DNA from: Rostratula benghalensis | Lineage: Eukaryota; Chordata; Aves; Charadriiformes; Rostratulidae | Assembly: GCA_013399305.1 (NCBI GenBank) | Contig: VXAI01000038.1 | Location: forward strand, 1,315,194 to 1,379,193 | Direction: 5' to 3' | DNA length: 64,000 nucleotides | Translations under genes and position numbers: made by a program | Shown here: piece by piece, positions 38,504 through 50,200 of the stretch | Layout: every line of letters begins with the position of its first letter | Position numbering within the stretch: position 1 is the stretch's first letter | Notes under the pieces: generated by a model | What the model was told of the DNA's origin: nothing | The model's database searches: none | What the model saw: the letters and a program-made list of their open reading frames with translations, nothing else

Positions 38504-39820
38504 AGCTAGTAAGTAAGCTATTTTCTGTTGTAATGACAAATTCAATTCCTTCAACCATAAAAACAACAACAAAAAAAAAATGCAGAACTTTGTTTTTCAT
38601 TAAGAACCAGAGTGGAAGTTTCCCTCTGGTTTCAAAACTGTTCTTAAGATAAATTTTTTTTGGTATGTTCTCAATTAGTTTGAAAATGTGCAAATGTCAC
38701 AGATTGTTAATTACTTGAAAGTAGGGACATGGAAGAAGGGAAGGAGGACCACCTGTAGTTTCTCTGTGTCATATGTGTGCTTTGGAGGATGGCAGCTTCC
38801 CTGTAACTCAGTGCTGAATGAGGGAAGGGGGTGTCTCCCCGGTGATAAATTCATACTCTGTAGCCTTAAATTTATTTTAAGCTGTGGAAGCTGAGATATT
38901 GGCTGTAGGGTCAGTTTAGGAAAACGCTGCCAATGAAACAGTTATCTGGGCCTGGTACTACCAGCGTGCTATAATTAAATCTGTTGTTTGGCTAGCACAT
39001 CAGAGTGGGAGTTGGAATTAGGGGTCTGAGAGCGGAGCTAGCGCAGCCAAAGTCAGGCTGTCAAATCAGCCCTTTCTATTTGCATTCTTCCTTATTCAAA
39101 AAAAAAAACAACCCCCCCAAAAACCCCCTCTCCTTTAAAAGTAGCGAAAAAGATTTGTTCATGTTGTCATTACCTCTTGAAAGAAGATCTTGTAAAGTTT
39201 GACGCTGCAAGGAGAAGGTAGGAGGGCAAGACAGGGTGGAATGGCAGGGGAAGATTGATCCTCAAGAGGCTCAGGGAGTGGGGGGGAACGTTACAAATGG
39301 TAATAAGGGAAGTTAAGAAAAATGATACCAGATGTGGCTGTAATGCCAACAATCAGCAAAAAATGTAAACATATATAAAGCTGTAGTAATAAAGCTGTTA
39401 CAGCTGTAATGTTCAGGATGGAAAGAAAAATGAGGTCTCTCTCTTCAACTTCAGCTATAGCAGGCTCTGGCCTCTACTAATATTTATTTTTCCCCCTGTC
39501 CGTTTCATCCTTTTAGAATAGTGATCCATCTTCACTAAAACTTGTTAGAGACCATTTCCAACATTTTGTATAAAAATAAAATACAATACTGCCATCATCT
39601 TTCACAATGAATTATTTTCTTTTTATCGAAGAACACGTTTGAACTCTTCAGCATGTTTCACAACCAATTGAATTTCTAAGTGCCTGGAAGCATTTGAAAT
39701 TCATTCCCTTCAATTAAAGAAAAATGTAAGGCTTATGAGTGGACCCGTGCATCCCTGCAAACACCTGTGTACATGTGCTGCCTCTCCTGCTTTGCTGTAT
39801 AAAAGTTTCTTGACTTGCAG

Positions 39821-40008
39821 TGTCTACCAACACTGGTAAAGTAGATGTAAACCACCCAGAAGCCCACAAGTTTGTCCATGAATCTTACCCAAGTGGATTT
39901 GTGGCTCCTACGGTCTACCTGGCCCAGACTTCAAATCACTTGTCTTCTATTCAAAATATGCAGCATTTTGCCTTGACAATGTTGGAAAACCCGTTGACAA
40001 TGGGGTGA
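39821..40008 (+). CDS. Candidate terminal exon, unrecognised protein
   Basis: After TTTCTTGACTTGCAG, a plausible splice acceptor with AG at 39819-39820, the frame stays open for 62 codons to a TGA at 40006-40008. The peptide has a globular-looking composition, with NTGKVDVNHPEAHK near the start and FVAPTVYLAQTSN in the middle, but matches nothing I know. A TATAAAAG word at 39798-39805 offers an alternative reading as a core promoter. No partner exon, donor site or homology is visible, so chance remains the leading explanation. Confidence 0.15.
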
Positions 40009-43000
40009 CTATTTAAAGGGCAAACCTCATTTTCTCATCAACACTGAGTCCTTGTACATTTTGATGAATTACATTTTCATGTGTGATTCTATCTTAAAAA
40101 TGTAATTTTTCAAAAGGCCGTTGAATTTGTGTGTTGCTACATTGTATGGTGTGGCCCATAGCATTTGGATAATTTTTTATGAATTATTAAAATTTTGGGG
40201 ATTTTCAATTGTTCCCTGACCTATAGCTTTTGAGGCCTTCCTAGTAATTACCACACATCAGCTGAGTTATTGGAGTTGTAATAAATCCTGAGTGCGAATG
40301 ACTAAAAAGTCATCTGTCTGTTTTAAGAGCTGTAAATTTTGCATCAAACTGTGCAAAAAAAGTAAGTCCTTTTATGGTTTGGGGAATTGCTTCACTTAAG
40401 TTTGAACCACACTTCTCACATTTTATGGACTTTTGTATATATAGTTCAAGAGAAATATTTTTTTTTAATATGTTGTTTTATAAAACTGTAGCCTGAACTT
40501 AGAGGGAGTGGATGCATTGTTGGTAGTGCCTTGGTATTTCCAGTCCTGATTATTATTTATTTATTGACGTTGTTTAGTCTCTTCCTTATTTAGCAAGGAA
40601 GCTCGTAAGATTGTTATCTGACAGATGTTGTTCCACTCAGCCTCAGCATTTCATTCATATGTATGCCTCCAGTCCTTATCGCGGCATAAATACTTCCTAT
40701 CTTCTTTTGTTCTGATTTGTTGTCTGTTTTCCTCATTAGCATTCAACTGGGAAATATCCTAATGTACAGGCAAAGTGTTATAATTGTTTCCATCAGAAGG
40801 ATTCAGCTTTGCATTTGGTGAGATTAGCTGAGATGACTGTACCGTTAGCGTGACGGCAGCAGGAATTCATTCGGGCAGCCCAGGAGAAGTGTTGCTGTCA
40901 AGAAGAGATGCAGAGAGCAGCAAGATTGTCTGCTTACTCGTCTCTCTGTGTGTTAGGTGTTGCTTTTGCCAAGGCAATGGTTAATTTGCTGCTACAAGTA
41001 CCCACATGGTCACCGTCTTTGAGATATATTCTTCTCCTAAGATGAAATGACAGCTGAAATGTGTGACTTTTACAGGGATAGCAATACACTCATTCCAGCA
41101 GATGGTCTTATTCTGTCTGCTCTGTGTTGATTACATGAGCCATGTTCAGTAATTCAAACTGTTGAGTCATGGTTCAGAAACAGTCGAAATTGTTGTTAGT
41201 GTTCTGAGATTCCGTACTGCTTCATGCAAAGTAAAGTTACCAATTCTGTCTGGGAAACTTTTTCACTTACCTGTATTGTTCTCTGCTTCATAACCTTAAG
41301 TATACAGAAAAGGCAGTCTTAAAAGTGGAAAATGATCTTCAGGAGGAGTAAAGGTTCTTACAGCAATAAAGCAGCACAACCTGTCAGGTGCCTCTTACTG
41401 TTTTCAGTGGCTTCCTCCTCAGACTACTCTTGCTCCTAATCAATCCTATGCCATGACCACAATCAATCTTTTCCCCAAGCCCTGTGAGCTTGTAAGCACC
41501 TGTGACCAGGCTCACCTCTCTGCTGCTCAGGTGGCTGTGAAGGAGAAGAGGTGCAGCACTGCCTGGTTGCTGTGGTTGTTCCTCTAGGAGGGGTTCTCTG
41601 CTCAAATCCTTTCTGATATCACGTAATGCAACTTGAGCAGCACCTAAGCCTGCCCAAAATGTTGCTGTCAGGAGTTTGTCTAGAAAGAGTCAGTGATCTG
41701 GAGGTGCAGAACAGTGTATTTCTGCAGAGAGGGAATAGCAGAGTGGTCATAGAAGGGAGAGAGGAAATAGGTTTTAGAGGAAAAAAGCATTCTTTCAGCA
41801 TCATAATGAGCCATTTCTCTGAAGTGCTTCTGTCAATAGAAGAGTTTGAGTTGAAAAAAGTAATGGCTCCTCAGAGCCTTTTAGTATTCACTTGAAAGTA
41901 GGAAAAAAATTAAATGCTTTCTGCAAAATGCCTGAAACCACATAGCTTTGGGCAGTAAATGAAGTCAGAAAGAAGGAAACTGCTGTTATCAAGTTGACCT
42001 ATTACTGAGCAATTTGCTATGTTTTTTGTTAATCAGATTTATAGAAACTCAGGCTAAATATTTGAGGTGACAGTATGTTATCACAGGTATCTCTACAGTT
42101 CATTACAACGCTGAAATAGTTGTTCAAGACCTACAGTTTATTTTCAAATAATTAGGCTTTATCTTTGGGGCCACCCACAGAGCAAAGCAGCTCCAGTGAG
42201 TAACTGGAATTATTCCTTGTGTGTGAGGCTGCAGAGGCTGCCACTTGCCCCCCTGGGGTGCTTGGCCTGCAGAAATCGCAACAGCATGGTGGAGAGAGGA
42301 TGCTGCTGATGTTCCCGTCTCCATGTCTGCTGAAGCTGCACCTCTTCCTCCATCACAGTGGAGGAAAGTGTCGGGGGGGAACAATTCAGTGCAGACAGGA
42401 ACTGTCTCCCTAGCCCTCTTCCAAGAAGATAAGAATGAATAAATAAACAGTGACAGTGTAGTCAGGGAGGCAGGCTGTTGAGAAGGGAGGCAAGAAGTCA
42501 AGTGTGGGAGTTGAGAAGATGGTACAGATTGAGAGATTGGAAGAAGAAAGTGGGAGGTCATTTATTCCTTTGTTGAGTCCACTGTTAAGTTTGCACTTTT
42601 ACTCTGGAATTAACACAAGATACAGAGTTCTTCAGATGGAGTTTTAAATTTAAAAAACCCCAAACTTTAAAAAAAAATGTCATTCTTTTTTGTAAAATCT
42701 TATTTTAATCCAAAATGATACTGTAATTCCTCTCGTGACTCTTTATATCCTCTTGAGGAAATAGAAATGTTTTCATGGGAAGAATCTTACATCTGTAGTA
42801 AGCAAAGTTTATAATTGGCCTTACAAATCAAAAGAGTACAAGTGCGTTTCTCTTATTTTGGGTTTGAAATAGTGCTTGGTGATATATGAAGCTCCTCACG
42901 GCAAGCTTATGCCACTCTGCAAGTGAACACAAGATGCTTAGATCCGCTGGCAACATATTGGATAGCCAGACCTTAAAAGATGAGGATTACTTAACGCTTT

Positions 43001-43489
43001 CCAGATTGGGTTGGAATTCCCCACGGGGTGGAAGTATCAGTGTGCAGGATCGGTGGCTGGTCAGGGATGATCTGCTCGGCCACTTCTGGTACCTGTGGAA
43101 ATGGAGGGAGCTCTGCTCCTCCCTCTGATCTCTCCCCCAGGTGTCACTGTTGGTCCACACGAGTGAGGATCAGTCTCCATGCATCTGGCTGTGTCCTCTG
43201 GGGAACCTGTGTGGTTGCATCAAGAGAGGTGGTGGTAGGGATGTGGGGTAGGGGACTTTGTCAGTGCTTTGGTCAGTATTAAGTGATAGCTATGGATATT
43301 TTTGGTGATAACCATGGAATATTGCAGGCTATTTTATTATACATTTGAAACTGTGCTCTTCTCAATAGAAGAGTTCCATTCCTAAATACTCCCAATGTCC
43401 ATCTGCCTCAGAACTGAACTTCTGGCAAAATTGGCGGGAAGATCAAGGAGCTGCAGAAAAGCGCCTGAGTCTCAGGTGGGACCTTATGT

Positions 43490-44340
43490 GCCTGGATGTG
43501 CCCAGTCCATCTTTACTCTCCTGATTTCCTCAGGAGACCGAGCGGCTGCAGGGCAGCAGCACACAGGACAGCCTGCTGCCCTTTCTCAGCAGAGACCTGG
43601 GGGCACAGAGAGGGGTTCAAAGGCTCTGCAGCTGCTGCTATGGCTGCCCTGTCCCTCCCTGTGGCTGGGTGGCCACTGGAGCTGCTTCCTCCTGGGGAGG
43701 CCCTGCTGCCACCCTGCTCCCCTCAGCAGCTGGACTCTAGCAGGGCATTGGCTCCTGATCCATCCCACACGGTGGCCAGGGACCTGCCATCCTCTTTGCT
43801 GAGGGGGGACAGCTGGCAGCAAAGGGACAAAAAGGAGGGAAGAGGACCTGGGGAGTCCTGGGGCTGCTGAGGAGCCAGAGCTGGAAGAGGCTGTAGAAAA
43901 TGTGAGGGAAAGACAAGGCAATTGAGATGTTGTGTAGTATCCCAAGGCTGGTAAGGTAAGCTTTATGGCTTGTAATTAACAAAAATGTGATGCAAATTAA
44001 ATTTGTCCTGAATACAATTTTAATTTCTGTGAGGCCACTGGTGGTGTTCTGCCAGTTGCCCTCGGGAGCCACAGGCCGCCATGGCCCGGCAGTGCTGGTG
44101 GGCATCCCCCGCCTCAAGCAGTGTCTGCTGCCGTAATGAAATAATTACCGAATCTCAGGCTGTTATCCAATTACTCTGACATTTCGCCATTCTTTGCCGT
44201 TAACTGGATTAAGTTCATTGTAAAGAGATTAGCTGTGGAGCAGAGCTGAGCGTAACAGAGCAAGGCGCCTGCGCCTCACGGGCCTGGCAGTGGGGACGGC
44301 TGCTTGCGACACCCGGCCATGGCCCAGCGGTGAGGTAACC
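43490..44340. other. GC-rich block with CpG-rich edges
   Basis: GC content is clearly above the rest of the window at 43490-43880 and again at 44040-44120 and 44250-44340. CpG dinucleotides concentrate in the last two parts, with at least seven between 44263 and 44332. Several frames are open together in the first part (up to 124 codons) because GC-rich DNA has few stop codons; none encodes a recognisable protein. It could be a noncoding exon, a small CpG-island-like element or an old GC-rich insertion. Confidence 0.45.
44130..44260. promoter_or_regulatory. Candidate enhancer with homeodomain and SOX cores
   Basis: An AT-rich module sits between two CpG-rich patches. It contains TAATGAA (44134), TAATTA (44142-44147), CCAATTA (44167-44173), GGATTA (44206-44211, an OTX/PITX-type core) and CATTGT (44216-44221, a SOX-type core), all within about 90 bases. 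Density and mixture of sites resemble developmental enhancers. Conservation and activity are not known; the call is inference from motif content. Confidence 0.3.
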
Positions 44341-47111
44341 CACTGCGTGGAAGAACACAAACTATTTAAAATCTGTGACAGTGCCGGAAATCTTGTGTGT
44401 TCTTGAGACAGAATTTTCTAATAAATAATTTGGGGTAGTGTCAAAGAGAAGTGTTTCTCTGACCTTTTTCTCTTTGTAATTGCTGCCTGTTACCATCTAC
44501 GCTGCTATAGCAATTAATGTTCGTTTTCCAGGTTAATGAAACATCCCAAATCTTTCTGTGTTTGAAATGCTGGAGTACATTTTACATATAATAGTGAACG
44601 TGATGCTATGCCTTCTCTCTGAAGGTTCTGTTTTTAAAAATGTTAGACTGATTAGTAATCATTTCGGTTATTTACTTCACAGCAGGTTTGATACTTCCAT
44701 AACACATGATTTTTCACTTTCCTTTTTTCCCACCCTTGTTTCTCTCTCATTGCTTTTTGATTTGGATTGGTATAAACATTGAGTGATGGTTGTTATTAAC
44801 AAGTCAGATTGTGCAGATTTCCATTTACAGTTTTACACTTCACTCACATTAACCACCCTGACACTAAATACATTTTTTACTTGGATTATTATGATCTTCC
44901 ATGTGTGATGGGCCTTGGTGTGTTTACTCCACACAAAATCCAGCACTTCAGAGGCTGCCTGAAGAACCACTTTCTGTACTGAAAAGCAGTAGCTACAACA
45001 ACAATAAAAAATGGGGGAGGGAAAAAAAAAAAGGGCTTGTCAGAGTTGAGAAGGGAAAACAGTGTATTAAAATTGTTTTGAAAGTATTTAATTCTGCTTG
45101 TCTCTGTCCTGCCAAATTGTAGTCTCATTGAAATCCATGGGATCTGTGCCACAGAATTAAATAAGGACACAATGGAACATTGCTAACGTCACTACCCTGG
45201 TGTTTCCCCTCCCCTTCCTAAAATGGTTTTCTTCCCTTCTTTCATTTTATTTTTTTTCTTTCAATGAAAGCTGGCATAATAATTATCTGGAGCCATATTT
45301 AGTGAGTGTAATTATAGTATCTTTTTTCATGTATATTTACTCTAAAACATTAAATCTGATTTATTTTAGTTCTGGGTAAGATTTACTCTTCTGTAGGCAA
45401 TACTGGATGATTACAAATAACATTAAATGTTCCAACATCTTATTTATAAGTATTACACTTTGTAAATAAAGTGCTAATGGCTGCATATGAGATTTTTGTG
45501 CATGTATTGTAGCCAGGGTTGTCAGCCCGCAACCTTCCTTCCCAAAACTCTACTGTAACTGCTTTTTGCTCTAAACAGTGTTCACTCGACTGTGAAGTCT
45601 GGCTGGGGACAAAATCTAATTGTCTTCGAGATTTCTTTGGTGGGAGTGTTTGAATTTGATTCACTAGTGAAAATGGCTTGTAAGCTTTCTTTTCAGTGAA
45701 ATTTAGACATTTCCAAATCTTCTATCGTTCCATAGGATTTATTTTTTTTTTAATGGGAAATTTCTGAATAGGTTTTACAAGTGCTTCAACACTTATTTTG
45801 TTGCTCAATTTAAAAGTTTAGCTGTAAATGAAGATGCTTTTGGTATCTGTTTTTTTACATGAGAAGTTTGTCCTGTTAGGAAGACCTCAGATGTATTACT
45901 TTTCAGTTTTCCCATTCCTATGATAACTAAGCGTAATGTTTTAGTTTTTCTAAATGGGGGTATAGTTCAGTAGTTCAAATTTTGGAACTTGTAAAATTTG
46001 CTGTGAAAACTGCATCTCTTGCTTATGCTTTGGTAAGGTATGCTCAGGTCTTGATCCAAGCTAATTGACACGGAATTTATACGTATTTCTTCTTTTTAAA
46101 GGTCAACTGCTGAAGGACTGAAACTGTACTTCCTTTTAACCCCTGCAATAGAATAGGTGCTAGGACGTAAGACGTGCAGAAAACTTTCTATTGAAGTTTT
46201 CCCAGATTCAGCACCTAATTTTCCTTTCAAGTTACACAGCTTAAGCTGCTACATTTTTCTGCTTCGTGCAAAATAACCCTAACATAAAGCAGATTTTGAC
46301 GAATTCTTCCTCACAGTGCCAACCAATGGCCAAAAACTGTAGCCTTTCCAAGCAGGGGATACTTGACCCTTCTGTAACTTTTTTCCGACCTTTCTCTCTA
46401 CTTTTTTCTTCTGCCATCATCTTGTGATTGTACGGGTCCTGTCTTCCGCACTTCCTAATTATGTCCATGGAACTTGATCATTATATGAGTAATTGGGGTT
46501 CTGATACAGGCTTACAGCGTGCATTACAATGTAATATGAAATGTAGACACTTCTGCCCTAAGTGGAAGTGACAGATCAGAGCTTACAAATTGCATTCATT
46601 CACTTAAGAACCGCCTGGGACCTCTAAATTGATCACATGTGTTGTATGGATTATGTAATATTAATTAGGGTGGTATCCAATAGAGCAGCTGTGGTCCTTT
46701 TGATGGTTCTATTAAATCTCTGTTTTCAGGGGGCTGTAATTCAGTTCTGCAAGCCTTTTATTTCAAGGGAGGAAATGTAAGCCTTTCTTCACTGAAATTG
46801 AGAAGGGTTGGCATAGGTGTGCGTAAATTTGAGAGTGAATAAAGAAAAACAGTTTTTGAGAGGTCTCAGAATTCCAGGTACTTTTGCACCTATCCTCAAC
46901 TTTTATATCTTTACGATGAACACTTCTCATCTCAAAACTGAATGTTTTCTGTTTTGATTAAGAATAATAATGTACTTTATTGCCATGATACAGTAACAAT
47001 AATTTTTTACATAAGCTGATGATACCTGTGGTTTTTGAAGTGTGTTGTCAATTGTTACTCTGTATTTGTGGCATCTATGCATAACACACAGTATTTGTGA
47101 TTGACAGGTAT
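44341..47111. other. Non-coding stretch, possibly conserved in part
   Basis: No gene. Two unique segments stand out as non-repetitive and motif-rich, 45255-45470 and 46555-46775; the second is listed separately. An A11 tract lies at about 45021-45031. No mobile element was recognised. Confidence 0.45.
46555..46775. promoter_or_regulatory. Candidate conserved noncoding element
   Basis: Unique sequence with GGATTA (46648-46653), TTAATTA (46661-46667) and E-box-like CACATGTG (46634-46641), followed by AGCAGCTGTGG. There is little low complexity over 200 bases. The texture suggests a preserved regulatory element, but there is no alignment to prove it. Confidence 0.22.
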
Positions 47112-47240
47112 GATTGTTATCAGAGAAGGATTAAATGAAGGCATAAGGGGGTACATTGCTTGTCCAAGGCAACATAAAAACAAGTTAAAACTTTGAGTAA
47201 GGTCACATCTTCCAGATTCATATGCTCAGTCCTAGTCACT
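47112..47240 (-). mobile_element. MIR SINE fragment, reverse orientation
   Basis: On the plus strand the segment runs 'GAAGGATTAAATGAAGGCAT', 'ACATTGCTTGTCCAAGGC', 'AACATAAAAACAAGT' and then 'CTCAGTCCTAGTCACTT'. This parallels the reverse complement of MIR ('GATGAGGAAACTGAGGCA', 'AAGTAACTTGCCCAAGGTCA', 'CACAGCTAGTAAGT'). It is strongly diverged, with short indels. Confidence 0.65.
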
Positions 47241-50200
47241 TCAACTTGTGAGTAATATTGACTTGATGCTAAGGTGTTTTTATGAGGAAATGAACATGCA
47301 GCAATTACTGTGTGCAGTATTTTTACTTGGATGCTTATATTGAACCATATATGTTGTTAATATTTTGAAGTTAACTGGAATTACTCACAAATTTTGCTCT
47401 AAAATTTATTTTCTGCTGAAACTCAGAAATAGTGTACTAGGGCTGATTCAATTTGCAGTGTGAGTAGTATATCTTCTATCTTCTCATTTCATACCTTTAA
47501 GCTCCAGTCTTTCTATCAAACTAATACTGGATAGTCATAAAACAAGGAATTTAAAGGGCTATATTTACTTCCTAAAAATTGTATTAAGAATTAAAAAACT
47601 ACGTTAGAGTTCTGTAGGCTAACGAGCCTTACTGGATGTTGGTGATTTAATCTGCTGTATGACTGATAAATTCCTATAGGTGACCTTTTTTGCATTCATA
47701 TATGTAATTCTCAGTTTAGCATTAGAGCCAGGCGCATCAGGCAGGGTGCTCACAGCAGTTCCCAGGATATAGGAGTCTTAAGAGAGGTTGTACAGTCTTA
47801 CAGCGTGATTCATTCGCAGTGGTTTTCCCCAGACACAGCAAGCAAACCTTATGATTTAAGGACTGCATCAAATGCCTTTCGTATATTAATAAGCTTCCTA
47901 TTTTAGTACGTAGTGATAAAAATCTGTCATTATGGAGCTATTTTGGATTGCTTGTATTTTTTTTCCTCAAAACATTAATATTCATATTGAAATTACCAGC
48001 TACAAGTAGCATGTATGTACGCGTAGCTCTTGTATCCTGTTCTAAAGGAACAGTGGCCCATGTTCTCATCCTTCTGCATTTTTATTCAATGCTCTGTTTG
48101 CTCTGAAGTTTACGGCAATTTTTTATAAAGCCATTCTTTTTCTCCTAGTCACTTTCAGCATCTTTCAACCCTGAAGCCCTGCGCTGTGGAGTCTAAGCCC
48201 ATGTGCACATTGCATTTCTCCCATGGGCAGTACTAGTTATTTCCTCAAAGCAATGATGCTTTTAAAGTTTGTAAGACCAGGTTCAAAATCATCTGTATCA
48301 ACCTTACTCTAGTGGCATGAAAACAACATTGTTTTTTTCTTTTTTTTTTTCCTGTTTGTGTGCTACTTTAGTTTTCAGTATATATAATGCAGTTCCAGTA
48401 TGCACAGTATCATGACAAATGGTACTTATTTTTTTTATTCTAAAAATACACAAGAAAACTTTGGAATGAACCACTGAAGTGGGGGAAAGGTTTAAATATT
48501 TTCACTGGGATGACTTAATTTTTGTCATAGAGATGTGACCTTAATGTTATAGTTAATAATCAGAGTTCTTGTTGGCGGCAAAATAAAAAATACTCATGAA
48601 TACATATGTCATCGTGTTAAGGGATTTTTGTGGTTGTGAGAACTGGCTGTATCCACTGATGCAGATACATATATATTGTCATTCTTTTAGTTGACACCAA
48701 AAACTAATGTTGTTTTAATTTCTTGACGAATGCAGATTACCCTTGTGTTAAAAGGAGCCCTGATTCTTAAGTGTGAATTTTATCACCTGCAGAATTACAT
48801 TTTAACTGTATCACAAAAAATAATAGGAAGCAGAATGAGTTCATATAACCCTTTAATCTTCATATTTTTCTGCATTTATTTTGGCTTGGTTTTATTTTAA
48901 ATATGAACAGGTACCACCTTCCGCTTTTAGAAAATAGCTTTTTGAAAAACCACACCCTTTAAAAATGCTTTCTAAAAAAATAATTTAAAATTCTGCAGTA
49001 TCATTGTTGCCAGTAGGAAAATATCACTTCTGCATGCAAACAGAAAGTACTACCTTACGTTTATTCAAGGGAGCTGTGTTTCCAGGAGTGTTTTCGTTCA
49101 AGGATGTACTTAATGGGTTTTATTTAATGGAGTCACTACGGCTTGCTGTGGCAGAAAGTCTGAATTCAATTTGTTATGTCCTGAATATAGATAGAATGTG
49201 ATTTTTGGATGGTTTTTTTTATAATCCTCTCTTCTGAAACATATACAGTACCTTTTATTATTCCTAATACAAATTATAAAATGCTGTCTTGAATTACAAT
49301 ATTTGAATATCTCAAGGCTGTGGATATAAAGCATCCGGAGCAAGATCTTTTCACCAGAACACAGTGGAAACAAGCACATGGTTTTATGCATGTTTTAAAA
49401 AATAGGCTGTTGTCAGGAAGCAGCTACAGGACAACTGTCACTCCAGCTCCTGGGCCAGGGATTTGGTGAAGGTCTCCTCCACCCCCACCCCAAGTCATAT
49501 AATGTTTGGACCGTTTTGTGTGGGTGATCTTATTTTGATCATCTTGGGGCTGTGTGTTAGGATAGTCAAGGGGGATGTAGCAGCCCTGCTGCTGGCTGAG
49601 GGGGAATTGGGTAAAGATTTTGGCCTGGAGGGAAACTCGTTCTGCTCCTCACTGGCTCTTCTCAGGCCAGCCAGACTCTTCAAGGAAAATGTGCAGAATA
49701 TCAAATCTACGTATCAGTTAACTTCCTGTCTACTTTTGGGTGGCCTTTCCATCTCCATGAGGAATTTTTCTTCCTATGAGAAACAAGCCATTTATTTATT
49801 TATTTTTAAAATGCATTAGGATGAACAAGCTGGATGGCAGCATTTTGTGGCTATTGATGTGCTGTTATGATCTAAAAACGTGTGAAAAAGACTTTTTCTG
49901 ACCAGTGAAGAAAGGTGTTAGTGAACGTGCCCTCCTGTCTGATGTGGTACATGTCCTCACTGGTTCCTAGCATAAATGACTGCGGTATTTTGCGTTCCAA
50001 CGCTATGGGCTATTTTTCTGTAGCTTTTTCAACTCCCCTGTCTCTGAAACAAGTATATTTGTGTGTGTTTTAAATCCTTCTTTGTATTGTATTCCTCTGT
50101 ATTCCTCCTTCTTTTCGTTAGGAACTACTGATTTTTATATTCGTCTCTTCCCTAAATTTCCAGATAATGAATGAGTAGGGATAAAAAGATGCCTTTTATC

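Larger units (their letters stand above)
36105..43489. other. Non-coding stretch, no gene seen
   Basis: About 7.4 kb without a supported gene. A (TTTA) short repeat lies at 37027-37045, a T16 run at 38488-38503, and one exon-like stretch at 39821. A 145-codon minus-strand open frame (42124-42561) lies in locally GC-richer DNA and has no recognisable domain. No mobile element was identified. Confidence 0.5.

Noticed and set aside
42124..42561. 145-codon open frame on the minus strand
   Set aside because: Composition follows locally higher GC; no recognisable domain and a competing frame is open on the other strand.
43395..44117. Several overlapping open frames of 119-135 codons on both strands
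   Set aside because: Simultaneously open frames are the hallmark of GC-rich DNA with few stops, not of a coding gene.
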